Shown in pieces: positions 54,019-62,742 of a stretch of DNA of 64,000 bases. The notes under the pieces were generated by a model. It worked only from the letters and a program-made list of their open reading frames with translations. It had not been told where the DNA came from and made no database searches. A program made the position numbers and the translations under genes. Origin of the DNA: Pseudomonas citronellolis (GTDB taxonomy: Bacteria; Pseudomonadota; Gammaproteobacteria; Pseudomonadales; Pseudomonadaceae); assembly GCF_900112375.1 (NCBI RefSeq), contig NZ_FOLS01000034.1, positions 1-64,000 of the forward strand, read 5' to 3'. The stretch's first letter is position 1. Every line of letters starts with the position of its first letter.

Positions 54019-54363
54019 ATGAAGATCACCCACCTCAAGGACACCCCCAACGCGCCCCTGGGCGAAGCCAGCCCGGTCGGCGTGCCGCTGGGCGAGCCGG
54101 TCTCGCACACCCGCGTGGCCGAAGTGGAACGCCCCGACCAGGTCGACACCGGCATCTGGGAATGCACCCCGGGCCGCTGGCGCCGGCAGATCGTCGAGCA
54201 GGAGTTCTGCCACTTCATCAGCGGCCGCGGCACCTTCACCCCGGACGACGGCGAGCCCATCGCCTTCCAGGCCGGCGACGCCTTCCTGCTGCCGCAGAAC
54301 AGCCTGGGGGTGTGGGATATCCAGGAGACGGTGCGCAAGACGTATGTGATCATCAAGCGCTGA
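54019..54363 (+). CDS. Cupin-domain protein (DUF861/EutQ-like)
   Basis: 114 residues, single cupin. The beta-barrel core includes E-F-C-H-F-I-S-G-R-G-T-F-T-P-D-D-G and G-D-A-F-L-L-P-Q-N. Cupins of this group often sit beside amine-oxidising FAD enzymes; the function is not established. The start was taken at 54019, where a GGAG site precedes ATG; the frame is open far upstream but only as a shadow. Confidence 0.85.
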   Translation: MKITHLKDTPNAPLGEASPVGVPLGEPVSHTRVAEVERPDQVDTGIWECTPGRWRRQIVEQEFCHFISGRGTFTPDDGEPIAFQAGDAFLLPQNSLGVWDIQETVRKTYVIIKR

Positions 54364-54377
54364 GGCCGAGGCCCTTC

Positions 54378-54553
54378 GTAGGAGCGAGCTTGCTCGCGAA
54401 TGGAGTTTCCCTGAGGCGCCGCTGCATGAGGGAAGCGCCTTTCCCTCTCCCTAACCCTCTCCCTTCAGGGAGAGGGCTGGGGAGAGGGTGCGGAGTCAAC
54501 CCGAAACACCGTAGTCACCGGAAGGCGCCATTCGCGAGCAAGCTCGCTCCTAC
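54378..54553. repeat. REP copies flanking a CCCTCTCC palindrome
   Basis: A left REP half (54378-54400) and a right REP half (54531-54553) face each other with a CCCTCTCC...GGAGAGGG palindrome (54443-54488) between them. This is the same nesting of two repeat families seen in the 220-bp units at 6691-7130. Confidence 0.85.
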
Positions 54554-54577
54554 GAAAAGCAGGCCCTGCGCCGCCTC

Positions 54578-55345
54578 TCAAAACTTCCCATGCCGCCCCT
54601 CCCCCCGCGCGAAGCGCTGCGCCCCGGCCTGGGTCTCGCCACTGAGAATCACCATCAGCCCACCCTGGAATTCATTCGCCATGGCCACGTCGAACGACTG
54701 GTTCCACTGCGCGTAGACGCTGCCGCGGTCGGCCAGCATGCAGGCCTGGGGGAAGTCGGCGATCTGCCGGGCCAGGTCCTCGGCGGCGGCGCGGGCCTCG
54801 CCCTTGGCCACCACGCGGTTGGCCAGGCCCATGCCCAGGGCTTCCTGGGCGGCGACCGGGCGGCCAGTGAGGATCAGGTCCAGCGCCCGGCCCTGGCCGA
54901 TGATGCGCGGCAGGCGCACGGTGCCGCCGTCGATCAGCGGCACGCCGAAGCGCCGGCAGAACACCCCGCACACCGCGTCCTCGGCCATCACCCGCAGGTC
55001 GGCCAGCAGCGCCAGCTCCAGGCCGCCGGCCACGGCGTAGCCCTCGATGGCGGCGATCAATGGCTTGTTCAGGTGCATGCGGCTGGGGCCCATGGGGGCG
55101 TCGCCTTCCATTTCCAGGCGGTTGCGCCGCTCGCTGTCCTCGGCCACCGCGGCGAGGTCCGCGCCGGCGCAGAAGGTGCCGCCGGCGCCGGTGAGCACCG
55201 CCACCTTCGCCTGCTCGTCGGCCTCGAAGGCGCGCAGGGCCTCGGCCAGGGCGTCGGCGGTGGGCCGGTCGACGGCGTTGCGCGCCGCGGGGCGATCGAT
55301 GATCAGGGTGGTTACCGGGCCGTTGTGCTCGACGATCACGCTCAT
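54578..55345 (-). CDS. Enoyl-CoA hydratase/isomerase family protein (crotonase)
   Basis: 255 residues. Oxyanion-hole elements G-G-T-F-C-A-G-A-D-L (about 52-61) and A-G-G-L-E-L-A-L (about 105) are conserved; the second catalytic Glu region reads F-C-R-R-F-G-V-P-L-I-D-G-G-T. The absence of the usual catalytic Glu in that stretch suggests a member other than a standard hydratase, but this cannot be settled by eye. Start 55345; an earlier ATG in frame adds 18 residues without homology. Confidence 0.87.
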   Translation of the reverse strand: MSVIVEHNGPVTTLIIDRPAARNAVDRPTADALAEALRAFEADEQAKVAVLTGAGGTFCAGADLAAVAEDSERRNRLEMEGDAPMGPSRMHLNKPLIAAIEGYAVAGGLELALLADLRVMAEDAVCGVFCRRFGVPLIDGGTVRLPRIIGQGRALDLILTGRPVAAQEALGMGLANRVVAKGEARAAAEDLARQIADFPQACMLADRGSVYAQWNQSFDVAMANEFQGGLMVILSGETQAGAQRFARGEGRHGKF

Positions 55346-55365
55346 GCTGGACTCCAGGCTGACGG

Positions 55366-55396
55366 AAAAGACGAAGGCCGGCTTGCGCCGGCCTTC
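55366..55396 (-). terminator. Rho-independent terminator after the SDR gene
   Basis: Ten-bp perfect stem GAAGGCCGGC / GCCGGCCTTC with a four-base loop; read on the minus strand it is followed by GTCTTTTCC. It is positioned 65 bp beyond the SDR stop codon and separates that gene from the crotonase gene. Confidence 0.65.
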
Positions 55397-55460
55397 CACC
55401 TTACTGCGTCACGGAGCGCGGAGCAGCACCCTGGCCGTTCCGCCCGTCAGGCTGGCCGCT

Positions 55461-56372
55461 TCAGCCGACGTATTTCTGCAGGTTGGCCATCATCTCGCGC
55501 AGGGCCTCGACGTTGTCCGCCGGGTGCACGGCGTTCTCGAAGCTGCTGATCTGCTGCCAGTGCGCCGCCACGTCCTCGGCATCGAAGCCCTCGCGCGGGT
55601 CGAAGCCGAAGCCCAGGCTGCGCTCCCAGCGCACCTTGCCCATCCAGCCGCCGCCCACTTCATACAGGCCGGAGGTGTCCTGGCAGGCCTCGCTGCCCAG
55701 GTAGACCACCAGCGGGCTGACCAGCTCGGGCTTGAGCTGCTCGAACACCTGCGGCGGGATCAGCCCCTCGGTCATGCGGGTGCCGCCGGTGGGGGCGATG
55801 GCGTTGACCAGGATGTTGCTCTTGCGCCCTTCCAGGGCCAGGGTGCGGGTCAGGCCGTAGAGGCCGAGCTTGGCCATCCCGTAGTTGCTCTGCCCGAAGT
55901 TGCCGTAGATGCCCGAGGTGGAAGCGGTGAAGATCACCCGCCCGTAGCCCTGCTCGCGCATCAGCGGCCAGGCGGCGCGGGTCACCTTGTAGGCGCCCTC
56001 GACGTGGACCTTGTAGACCAGGTCCCAGTCGGCGTCTTCCATCTTGTGGAAGGTCTTGTCGCGCAGGATGCCGGCGTTGTTCACCACCACGTCGACGCGG
56101 CCGAAGGCTTCCACGGCCTCGCGCACGATGTTCTCGCCGTCGGTCACCGAATCATGGTTGGCGATGGCGGTGCCGCCGGCGGCGCGGATCTCCGCCACCA
56201 CGCGGTCGGCGGCCGAGGCGTTGGCGCCCTCGCCATGGGTGCTGCCGCCCAGGTCGTTGACCACCACCTTGGCGCCATGCTTGGCGAACAGCAGGGCGTG
56301 GGCACGGCCCAGACCGCCGCCGGCGCCGGTAACGATCACTACCTTGTCGTCGAAACGAACGGCATCACTCAT
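55461..56372 (-). CDS. SDR of the 3-hydroxyacyl-CoA dehydrogenase (multifunctional enzyme type 2) type
   Basis: 303 residues. Long-form SDR: T15-G-A-G-G-G-L-G22, N-D-L-G-G after beta-2 (NAD preference), N-N-A-G, S-T-S-G and Y-G-M-A-K. The C-terminal extension with S-E-A-C-Q-D-T-S-G is typical of the peroxisomal MFE-2-like dehydrogenases that oxidise 3-hydroxyacyl-CoA. A PsrA-type operator 38 bp upstream supports a role in fatty-acid metabolism. Confidence 0.88.
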   Translation of the reverse strand: MSDAVRFDDKVVIVTGAGGGLGRAHALLFAKHGAKVVVNDLGGSTHGEGANASAADRVVAEIRAAGGTAIANHDSVTDGENIVREAVEAFGRVDVVVNNAGILRDKTFHKMEDADWDLVYKVHVEGAYKVTRAAWPLMREQGYGRVIFTASTSGIYGNFGQSNYGMAKLGLYGLTRTLALEGRKSNILVNAIAPTGGTRMTEGLIPPQVFEQLKPELVSPLVVYLGSEACQDTSGLYEVGGGWMGKVRWERSLGFGFDPREGFDAEDVAAHWQQISSFENAVHPADNVEALREMMANLQKYVG

Positions 56373-56409
56373 GGTTGGTACTCCCAGGCAGGTTGATGGC
56401 TACGGAGTG

Positions 56410-56425
56410 TCAAACAGACGTTTGA
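56410..56425. promoter_or_regulatory. PsrA-type operator upstream of the SDR gene
   Basis: Perfect 16-bp palindrome TCAAAC-AGAC-GTTTGA, which fits the PsrA consensus (G/C)AAAC-N2-4-GTTT(G/C). PsrA is the fatty-acid-responsive TetR-type regulator of Pseudomonas. It lies 38 bp upstream of the SDR start. Confidence 0.75.
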
Positions 56426-56493
56426 CGGTCACAACCAAGACGCCGGACCTGAATATGCCCCGATAAGGTCCGGGGATGATGCCGGCGGCCCGT

Positions 56494-57390
56494 TCAGGCC
56501 GCCGGCTGCACCTGCCCCGCCAGGCGCGCGCGGAATGCCAGGTAGTGCGCCAACACCTGCTCCGGCGCCTCGGTCTGCGGGTAGTGGCCGATGCCGTCGA
56601 GCATCACCGTGTCCGGCCGCGGGATCAGTTGGCGGTAGCGCTCGACCATGTGCGCGCCGGAGATCGGGTCCACGGGCCCGTCGATCAGCCGCAGCGGCAC
56701 GGAGGTGCGCTGCATGGCGCCCACCCAGCGTTCGCGGTGCTCACGGCGGTCGAGGATGTAGTGGATCAGCCGGTGCATCACCTTCGGCCCGTCGTTGCAG
56801 GCGATCAGGCTCCAGAAGGCATCCAGCTCCTCCTCGCTCGGCCGGGTGCGCGGGCCGAACACCTTGGCGAAGTTGGCGGCCAGCTTGCCACGGTCGAAGA
56901 AGCGCCCAAAGAAGCCGCCCAGCGGGCTGAGCAGCAGCTTCTGCGAGAGCACCGGGCGGTGCGTCTCGGGGAACAGTCCGCCATTGAGGAACACCAGCGA
57001 AGCCAGTTCGATGCGCCCTTCCAGGTGCCGCGCCAGCAGTTCCTGGCCGACGCTGTTGCCGTAGTCGTGGACCAGCAGGTGCACGGGCTCGCGCACCGCC
57101 AGATGCTCCAGCAGCGCCTGCTGCAGGTCGGCCTGTTCGAGGATGCGGTAGGCGTGGTTGCGCGGCTTGGCCGAGTCGCCGAAGCCGAGCATGTCGCAGG
57201 CGATCACCCGGTAGCGCTCGGCCAGCGGCTGCCACAGCTTGTTCCAGTCCCAGGAGGCGCTGGGGAAGCCGTGGATCAGCAGCAGCGGCTCGCCCTCGCC
57301 GGCCTCCCAGTAACGGATGGCGTAGCCGTTGAAGTCGAAGGTGCGCCCCTGCGCGCGCCAGTCGCGCAGGGGGATGGCGATGCCGGCCAT
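56494..57390 (-). CDS. Alpha/beta hydrolase with Asp nucleophile (epoxide hydrolase / haloalkane dehalogenase group)
   Basis: 298 residues. The oxyanion motif I-H-G-F-P is at about 39-43; the nucleophile elbow is V-H-D109-Y-G-N, with aspartate instead of serine, as in epoxide hydrolases and haloalkane dehalogenases; the catalytic His is in G-I-G-H-Y-P-Q-T near the C-terminus. Its ATG shares one base with the stop codon of the class II aldolase gene (TGATG), so the two are coupled. Confidence 0.87.
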   Translation of the reverse strand: MAGIAIPLRDWRAQGRTFDFNGYAIRYWEAGEGEPLLLIHGFPSASWDWNKLWQPLAERYRVIACDMLGFGDSAKPRNHAYRILEQADLQQALLEHLAVREPVHLLVHDYGNSVGQELLARHLEGRIELASLVFLNGGLFPETHRPVLSQKLLLSPLGGFFGRFFDRGKLAANFAKVFGPRTRPSEEELDAFWSLIACNDGPKVMHRLIHYILDRREHRERWVGAMQRTSVPLRLIDGPVDPISGAHMVERYRQLIPRPDTVMLDGIGHYPQTEAPEQVLAHYLAFRARLAGQVQPAA

Positions 57391-58166
57391 CAGTCGCGGT
57401 AGCCGGGGTTCTGCAGGTCGAGCTTGCGCAGCAGCGCCGGCCAGGCCAGCGCCCCGCCCATGCCCTGGGAGGTCTTCATCACCCCGGCGACCATGGCCCG
57501 GGCGCCGTCGAGGATCTGCTGCGGGATGTGGATCAGCTCGCCACCGCCGCTCTGCGCCATCACCTGCGCCTCGCAGGCGCGCTGCAGGGTGAACATGCCG
57601 AGGAAGGCGTCGGCCACGGTGCCGAAGGCGGTGAGCAGGCCGTGGTTGGGCAGGATCATGAAGTTCTTGTCGCCCAGGTCGGCCTGCAGGCGGGCCTTCT
57701 CGTCGTGGTTCAGGGCCACGCCCTCGTAGCCGTGGTAGGCCAGGCTGGAGAGCACGAACAGCGACTGCTGCGACAACGGCAGCAGGCCGTTCTTCTGCGC
57801 CGACACGGCGATCCCGGCGGGGGTGTGGATGTGCAGCACGCAACCGACGTCGTGGCGCACCTCGTGCACCGCGCTGTGGATGGTGTAGCCGGCGGGGTTG
57901 ATGTCGTAGGGGCTGTCCATCAGCTTCTTGCCGGCCAGGTCCACCTTCACCAGGCTGGAGGCGGTGATCTCGTGGAACATCATGCCGTAGGGGTTGATGA
58001 GGAAGTCCTCGGTGCCGGGGACCTTGGCCGAGATGTGGGTGAAGATCAGGTCGTCCCAGCCGTGCAGGGCGATCAGCCGGTAGCAGGCGGCGAGGTCGAC
58101 GCGGGTCTGCCATTCGGCCTCGGAGACCTGGTCTTTCACGGAAGGTGCGGGAGCGGCGGCGTTCAT
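57390..58166 (-). CDS. Class II aldolase/adducin-fold protein
   Basis: 258 residues. Family motifs N-P-Y-G-M-M-F-H-E-I, L-H-I-H-T-P-A-G with the metal-binding His residues, and N-H-G-L-L-T are present, so a zinc-dependent lyase or epimerase activity is likely. The substrate is unknown. It forms a coupled pair with the downstream alpha/beta hydrolase gene, and the two probably act on successive intermediates. Confidence 0.88.
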   Translation of the reverse strand: MNAAAPAPSVKDQVSEAEWQTRVDLAACYRLIALHGWDDLIFTHISAKVPGTEDFLINPYGMMFHEITASSLVKVDLAGKKLMDSPYDINPAGYTIHSAVHEVRHDVGCVLHIHTPAGIAVSAQKNGLLPLSQQSLFVLSSLAYHGYEGVALNHDEKARLQADLGDKNFMILPNHGLLTAFGTVADAFLGMFTLQRACEAQVMAQSGGGELIHIPQQILDGARAMVAGVMKTSQGMGGALAWPALLRKLDLQNPGYRD

Positions 58167-58310
58167 GGAGCGGTCCTCATCGGTTGTTGTTGTTCGATGG
58201 GGCCAGTCTAGTCAGGCGAAGGCCGCGGGACTGTCGGGGGTCTGACAGTCCTATCCTACGCGGCAAATGACGACACCCATCCTACGAAAGGCACCTCGGC
58301 GCGGCTCTTC

Positions 58311-58391
58311 GTAGGAGCGAGCTTGCTCGCGAACCGCACTCTGCCGGACAGGCCTGGTACAAGAACGGTTCGCGAGCAAGCTCGCTCCTAC
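58311..58391. repeat. REP pair, class GTAGGAGCGAGC
   Basis: Two inverted copies around a CTCTGCCGGACAGGCCTGG centre, immediately after the lrgB-like stop codon. A fragment ACCCATCCTAC of the other repeat class lies just outside at 58275. Confidence 0.88.
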
Positions 58392-59074
58392 AGAACAAGT
58401 GCGACAACCGGCGCCAGCATCAGGTTGAACAGCCCGGTGAGGACCATCAGCAGCCCCGCCGTGGAGCCCTCCTCGCCGCCGAACTCGTAGGCCCGGCTGG
58501 TGCCCGCGCCGTGGGCGCCGACGCCCAGCAGCGCGCCGCGGGCGAGGGTCGAGCGCAGCGGCAGCAGCTTCATCAGCAGACCGCCGGCCAGGGCGCCGAA
58601 CACCCCGGTGATCATCACGAAGGCGGCGGTCAGCTCCGGCACGCCGCCCAGGTCGTGGGACATCTCCATGGCCAGCGGCGTGGTGATCGAGCGCGGCACC
58701 AGCGACAGCGCCACCTGGCCGTCCAGCGCCAGGGCGTTGGCCAGCATCCAGGAACTGCCGATGGCCACCGCGGAGCCGGCGCACATGCCCACCAGCAGCG
58801 CCGGCCAGTGCCGCGCCAACAGCGCGCGCTGCTGCCAGATGGGCACGGCGAAGGCCACGGTGGCCGGGCCGAGCAACGCCACCAGCCAGTTGGTGTCGCG
58901 CGAGTAGTCGGCGTAATGGGCGTGCAGCGGAATGGCCACGGCGAACAGCAGCGCCGGGACGAACACGATGGGCGCGAAGCCGTACCAGCGCACGCGCTTG
59001 TACAGCTGGCGGCTGAACAGGTAGCCGCCGAGGGTCAGGGCCAGCCAGAACAGGGCCTGCTTATCGAGACTCAT
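58388..59074 (-). CDS. lrgB: LrgB/CidB-family membrane protein
   Basis: 228 residues with about seven hydrophobic segments. The LrgB signature P-R-S-I-T-T-P-L-A-M-E (about 145) and G-A-H-G-A-G-T-S-R-A-Y are clear. LrgB/CidB proteins act with small holin-like LrgA/CidA partners in autolysis control or metabolite transport. It overlaps the upstream lrgA-like gene by 14 bp. Confidence 0.9.
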   Translation of the reverse strand: MSLDKQALFWLALTLGGYLFSRQLYKRVRWYGFAPIVFVPALLFAVAIPLHAHYADYSRDTNWLVALLGPATVAFAVPIWQQRALLARHWPALLVGMCAGSAVAIGSSWMLANALALDGQVALSLVPRSITTPLAMEMSHDLGGVPELTAAFVMITGVFGALAGGLLMKLLPLRSTLARGALLGVGAHGAGTSRAYEFGGEEGSTAGLLMVLTGLFNLMLAPVVALVL

Positions 59075-59438
59075 GGCGCGACCTCCAGCGATACATGCCT
59101 TCCACCGACAGCGCGGTGACCAGCATCACCAGCAGGGTGCTGCACATGATCACCAGCAATATCTTCCAGCCCTCGCTGCGCAGCAGCGGGCCATAGTCCA
59201 GCAGGCTCATCAGCGCGGGGATGAAGAACAGCAGCATCTCCGCCAGCAGCAGCCCGGCGCCGCCCTGCAGCAGGGCCGGGCGGATCGCCCCGCTGGCGAA
59301 CAGCGCCAGCAGCAGGCCGAGCCCCACCACCCCACCGGGCAGCGGCAGGCCGGTGGCTTGCGCCAGCCAGCCGCCGAACCACCAGAAGGCGATGAGGACG
59401 GCGAGTTCGAAGCCCAGTCGGGCGATGCGGCGGATCAT
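59061..59438 (-). CDS. lrgA: LrgA/CidA-family holin-like protein
   Basis: 125 residues with four membrane helices. The family motif G-L-P-L-P-G-G-V-V-G-L-G-L-L-L and L-L-A-E-M-L-L-F-F-I-P are present. Holin-like partner of the LrgB-type protein encoded next. The upstream divergent LysR-type gene is a likely regulator, in the arrangement of cidR-cidAB. Confidence 0.9.
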   Translation of the reverse strand: MIRRIARLGFELAVLIAFWWFGGWLAQATGLPLPGGVVGLGLLLALFASGAIRPALLQGGAGLLLAEMLLFFIPALMSLLDYGPLLRSEGWKILLVIMCSTLLVMLVTALSVEGMYRWRSRHESR

Positions 59439-59536
59439 TTCGGGTGCCTGCGTGGCGGTGTGCTGTGGATGGCGCTCAGGTTAAGCCCGGGGCTACTATC
59501 GCCAAAGCGAATTGTTCGAATCGAGGCCATTCCAGA

Positions 59537-60427
59537 ATGGAATTCAAGCAACTGCGCAGCTTCGTCGAAGTGGTGCGTCAGGGCAGCTTCACCCAGGCAG
59601 CGCAACGCCTGCACGCCAGCCAGTCGGCCATCAGCAAGCAGGTGGCCCAGCTGGAACAGAGCCTGCAGGTGCAACTACTGGAGCGCAGCGGCCCGCACGT
59701 GCGCCTGACCGCCGCCGGCGAAGTGGCGCTGCGCCGCGCCGAAGATATGCTGCGCCTGCGCCGCGAACTGCTGATCGAACTGGACGACCTCAGCCAGATG
59801 CGCCGCGGCGAACTGCGCCTGGGCCTGCCGCTGCTGGGCGCCGACGCCCTGTTCGCCTGGCGCTTCGCCGAGTACCGCAAGCGCTACCCGCACATCCAGG
59901 TGCACCTGGTGGAAGGCGGCAGCAAGAGCCTGGAACAGGCGCTGCACGCCGGCGAACTGGAACTGGCCGGCGCGCTCGCGCCGAACGACCCGGCCTTCGA
60001 CTGGCAGCCGTTCTGCAACGAGCCGCTGGACGCCCTGCTGCCGGCCGAACACCCGCTGGCCGGGCGCGAAAGCATCGCCCTGGCCGAACTGGCCGACACG
60101 CCCTTCCTGCTCTACCAGCAGAGCTTCACCCTCAACGACCGCCTGCTGCGCGCCTGCCGCGAGGCCGGCTTCGAACCCCGCGAAGGCGGGCGCAGCGGCC
60201 AGGCCGACTTCCTCGGCGCGCTGGTGGCCGCCGGGCAGGGCGTGGTTCTGCTGCCGCGGGCGGTGGCGCAGGAGGTGGAACGACCGGGGGTGGCGCGGGT
60301 GCTGCTGAGCGAGCCGGACCTGCGCTGGGACATCTGCTTCATCTGGCGCCGCGACGCCTACCTGTCCCACGCGGCCAAGGCGTGGCTGGCGCTGCTGGAC
60401 GAGTTTCCGCTGCATCCCATCGGCTGA
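59537..60427 (+). CDS. LysR-family regulator, probably CidR-like
   Basis: 296 residues. The N-terminal HTH (about 3-60) has F-V-E-V-V-R-Q-G-S-F-T-Q-A-A-Q-R-L-H-A-S-Q-S-A-I-S; a type 2 periplasmic-binding effector domain follows. It is divergent from the lrgA/lrgB pair with 98 bp between. A CGAA-TTG-TTCG inverted repeat (59508-59518) in that gap is a candidate site. Confidence 0.88.
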   Translation: MEFKQLRSFVEVVRQGSFTQAAQRLHASQSAISKQVAQLEQSLQVQLLERSGPHVRLTAAGEVALRRAEDMLRLRRELLIELDDLSQMRRGELRLGLPLLGADALFAWRFAEYRKRYPHIQVHLVEGGSKSLEQALHAGELELAGALAPNDPAFDWQPFCNEPLDALLPAEHPLAGRESIALAELADTPFLLYQQSFTLNDRLLRACREAGFEPREGGRSGQADFLGALVAAGQGVVLLPRAVAQEVERPGVARVLLSEPDLRWDICFIWRRDAYLSHAAKAWLALLDEFPLHPIG

Positions 60428-60433
60428 GCGGGC

Positions 60434-60715
60434 ATCGCGGACAGAGTCCGCTCCTACGGTTCCCGGAAACACGGCTTTTCGTAGGATGGCGTTGAGCGAA
60501 GCGATACCCATCACCGCAACCGCATGGGTTTCGCAAGCTCAACCCCTCCTACGAAGAGCACCTCGGCGCAAGACAGTTGCTCCTACGTTGCAGGCGAGCA
60601 CAGCTTCTCGTAGGAGCAGGCCCTGCCTGCGATTCGCGCGCAGGGCGCGCTCCTACAGGGAGGCGCGGTGGAACCTCCCGGGGCATGATCGTAGGAGCGG
60701 ACTCCGTCCGCGATA
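60434..60715. repeat. Repeat cluster of mixed REP classes
   Basis: 60434-60457 is a GTCCGCTCCTAC half element; 60481-60552 is a GTAGGATGG...CCTCCTAC doublet of the GGATGGGTTGAGC class; 60610-60656 pairs GTAGGAGCAGGCCCTGCCTG with CGCAGGGCGCGCTCCTAC; 60691-60715 is a GTAGGAGCGGACTCCGTCCG half. These account for most of the 328-bp space 60428-60755. Confidence 0.82.
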
Positions 60716-60755
60716 GGCCGCGCCCAGGTACGAATCACCAGGCAATCCGGCAACC

Positions 60756-60839
60756 TCAAACCAGCTCCGGAAACTCCGCCGCCAGGCGCGGCCATTGCCG
60801 CCGCGTCTCGTCGGTCAGCTGCCGGGCGCGCGGGTGCAT
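60756..60839 (-). CDS. Candidate 27-residue ORF coupled to the flavodoxin gene
   Basis: Starts with ATG sharing a base with the flavodoxin stop codon (TGATG) and encodes [20 protein letters not shown] then six more residues, E-F-P-E-L-V. The composition (charged helix with Trp) looks protein-like. There is no known family, and it may be chance. It is too short to judge further by eye. Confidence 0.3.
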   Translation of the reverse strand: MHPRARQLTDETRRQWPRLAAEFPELV

Positions 60840-61291
60840 CAACCCTTCAACGCAGCGATGAACTCGGCGATCCAGGGCTCGGCATCGGTCTCCGGGGTGA
60901 CCGTTTCGCTGGCGTCCAGGCGCAGCATCGGCAGCACCTCGCGCAGGCCCAGTTCGGCGTACAGCTCGCGCACCTGCTCGCCGCCGCCGCAATAGGTGTC
61001 GCCGTAGCTGGAGTCGCCCAGGCCGATCACCGCGCCGGGCAGGCCGCGCCAGTTCGGCAGGCGGTCGCGCAGGGCGTAGTACAGCGGCTGGATGTTGTCC
61101 GGCAGCTCGCCCAGGCCGGTGGTCGAGGTGACCGTCAGGAAGGCGTCGGGCGCGGCTTCGATCAGCGCGTCCAGGGTGGCGCGCGGCTCGAACCAGGTCT
61201 CCAGGCCCGCGGCCTCCAGCAGGCGCCTGGCATGGCGCGCGACCTCTTCGGCGGTGCCGTAGACCGACCCGGACAGAATGGCGACTTTCAT
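60839..61291 (-). CDS. Flavodoxin (MioC-like)
   Basis: 150 residues. The FMN phosphate loop S-G-S-V-Y-G-T-A (8-15) and the aromatic-rich loops S-T-T-G-L-G-E-L-P and [10 protein letters not shown] are present. A small electron carrier; the partner is unknown. The start at 61291 is well placed at the family N-terminus; longer frames upstream are shadows. It is divergent from folM. Confidence 0.9.
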   Translation of the reverse strand: MKVAILSGSVYGTAEEVARHARRLLEAAGLETWFEPRATLDALIEAAPDAFLTVTSTTGLGELPDNIQPLYYALRDRLPNWRGLPGAVIGLGDSSYGDTYCGGGEQVRELYAELGLREVLPMLRLDASETVTPETDAEPWIAEFIAALKG

Positions 61292-61439
61292 GGAAACTCC
61301 CGGTTCATGCGACAAACGCCCATTATGCCGCAAGCCGGCCACGGGTGTTCGCCGGCGCCGCCGGGCTGGTATAGTTTTTTCCCACCGCGCCGCTCGGATA
61401 TGCCTCCGCCGGCCGTTTTCCACCTGCCACGAGGCTCGC

Positions 61440-62150
61440 ATGAGCGCATCCCCGGCCCCCATTCTGATCACCGGCGCCAGCCAGCGCGTCGGCCTGCATT
61501 GCGCGTTGCGCCTGCTCGACGCGGGCCAGCCGGTGATCGTCAGCTACCGCAGCGACAAGCCGGGGCTGCAGCAACTGCGCGAGCGCGGCGCGACCTGCCT
61601 GCACGGCGACTTCGCCGACGAGGCCGGCATCCTCGCCTTCATCGAACGGCTCAAGGCGCACACCGACAGCCTGCGCGCCATCGTCCACAACGCCTCGGCG
61701 TGGCTCGCCGAAACGCCCGGCCACGAGGCCGAGGCCTTCCGCGCGCTGTTCAGCGTGCACATGCTCGCCCCCTACCTGATCAACCTGCACTGCGCGCCGC
61801 TGCTGGAGCGCTCGCAGCCGGCCGACATCATCCACGTCAGCGACGACGTGGTGCGCAAGGGCAGCGCCAAGCACGTCGCCTACTGCGCCAGCAAGGCCGG
61901 GCTGGACAGCCTGACGCTGTCCTTCGCCGCGCGCTTCGCGCCGAAGATCAAGGTCAACACCATCGCCCCGGCGCTGGTCATGTTCAACGCCGGGGACGAC
62001 GCCGACTACCGCGCGCGCACCCTGGCGAAATCCGCCCTGGGCATCGAACCCGGGCCGGACGTCGTCTACCAGGCCATCCGCTACCTGCTGGACACCCCCT
62101 ACGTCACCGGCACCACCTTGACCGTCAACGGCGGCCGGCACCTCAAATGA
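61440..62150 (+). CDS. folM: FolM, dihydromonapterin reductase
   Basis: 236 residues, SDR fold. It has T11-G-A-S-Q-R-V-G18 in place of the usual G-x-G, N-A-S-A-W instead of N-N-A-G, and Y-C-A-S-K-A-G, the hallmarks of FolM and PTR1-like pteridine reductases. It reduces dihydromonapterin to tetrahydromonapterin, the cofactor of phenylalanine hydroxylase in Pseudomonas. It lies first in folM-folE-folX. Confidence 0.9.
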   Translation: MSASPAPILITGASQRVGLHCALRLLDAGQPVIVSYRSDKPGLQQLRERGATCLHGDFADEAGILAFIERLKAHTDSLRAIVHNASAWLAETPGHEAEAFRALFSVHMLAPYLINLHCAPLLERSQPADIIHVSDDVVRKGSAKHVAYCASKAGLDSLTLSFAARFAPKIKVNTIAPALVMFNAGDDADYRARTLAKSALGIEPGPDVVYQAIRYLLDTPYVTGTTLTVNGGRHLK

Positions 62151-62179
62151 CCGCCCGGCGTGGCGCGAGGAAACCTGCA

Positions 62180-62740
62180 ATGACCGATTCCCTGTCCGCG
62201 AACTACCGCGAGATACTCCTGGGCCTGGGCGAGAACCCTGACCGCGAAGGCCTGCTCGACACCCCCAAGCGCGCCGCCAAGGCCATGCGCTACCTGTGCC
62301 ACGGCTACGAGCTGAGCCTTGAGGAGATCGTCAACGGCGCGCTGTTCGCCTCGGATAACGACGAGATGGTGATCGTCCGCGACATCGAGCTGTATTCGCT
62401 GTGCGAACACCACCTGCTGCCCTTCATCGGCAAGGCCCATGTGGCGTACATTCCCACCGGACGGGTGCTGGGCCTGTCGAAGGTGGCGCGCATCGTCGAC
62501 ATGTTCGCCCGCCGCCTGCAGATCCAGGAGAACCTGACGCGGCAGATCGCCGAGGCGGTGGAGCGCATCACCGGCGCCGCCGGCGTGGCGGTGGTGATCG
62601 AGGCCCAGCACATGTGCATGATGATGCGCGGGGTGGAGAAGCAGAACTCGCAGATGTTCACCTCGGTGATGCTCGGCGCCTTCCGCGACTCCAGCAACAC
62701 CCGCCAGGAATTCCTCCAACTGATCGGACGGAGCAAGTGA
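62180..62740 (+). CDS. folE: FolE, GTP cyclohydrolase I
   Basis: 186 residues. The zinc and catalytic residues lie in [11 protein letters not shown] and [10 protein letters not shown]; the G-L-S-K-V-A-R segment is typical of FolE. It makes dihydroneopterin triphosphate from GTP. It lies 29 bp after folM and 2 bp before folX, so this copy serves the monapterin branch. Confidence 0.93.
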   Translation: MTDSLSANYREILLGLGENPDREGLLDTPKRAAKAMRYLCHGYELSLEEIVNGALFASDNDEMVIVRDIELYSLCEHHLLPFIGKAHVAYIPTGRVLGLSKVARIVDMFARRLQIQENLTRQIAEAVERITGAAGVAVVIEAQHMCMMMRGVEKQNSQMFTSVMLGAFRDSSNTRQEFLQLIGRSK

Positions 62741-62742
62741 CA

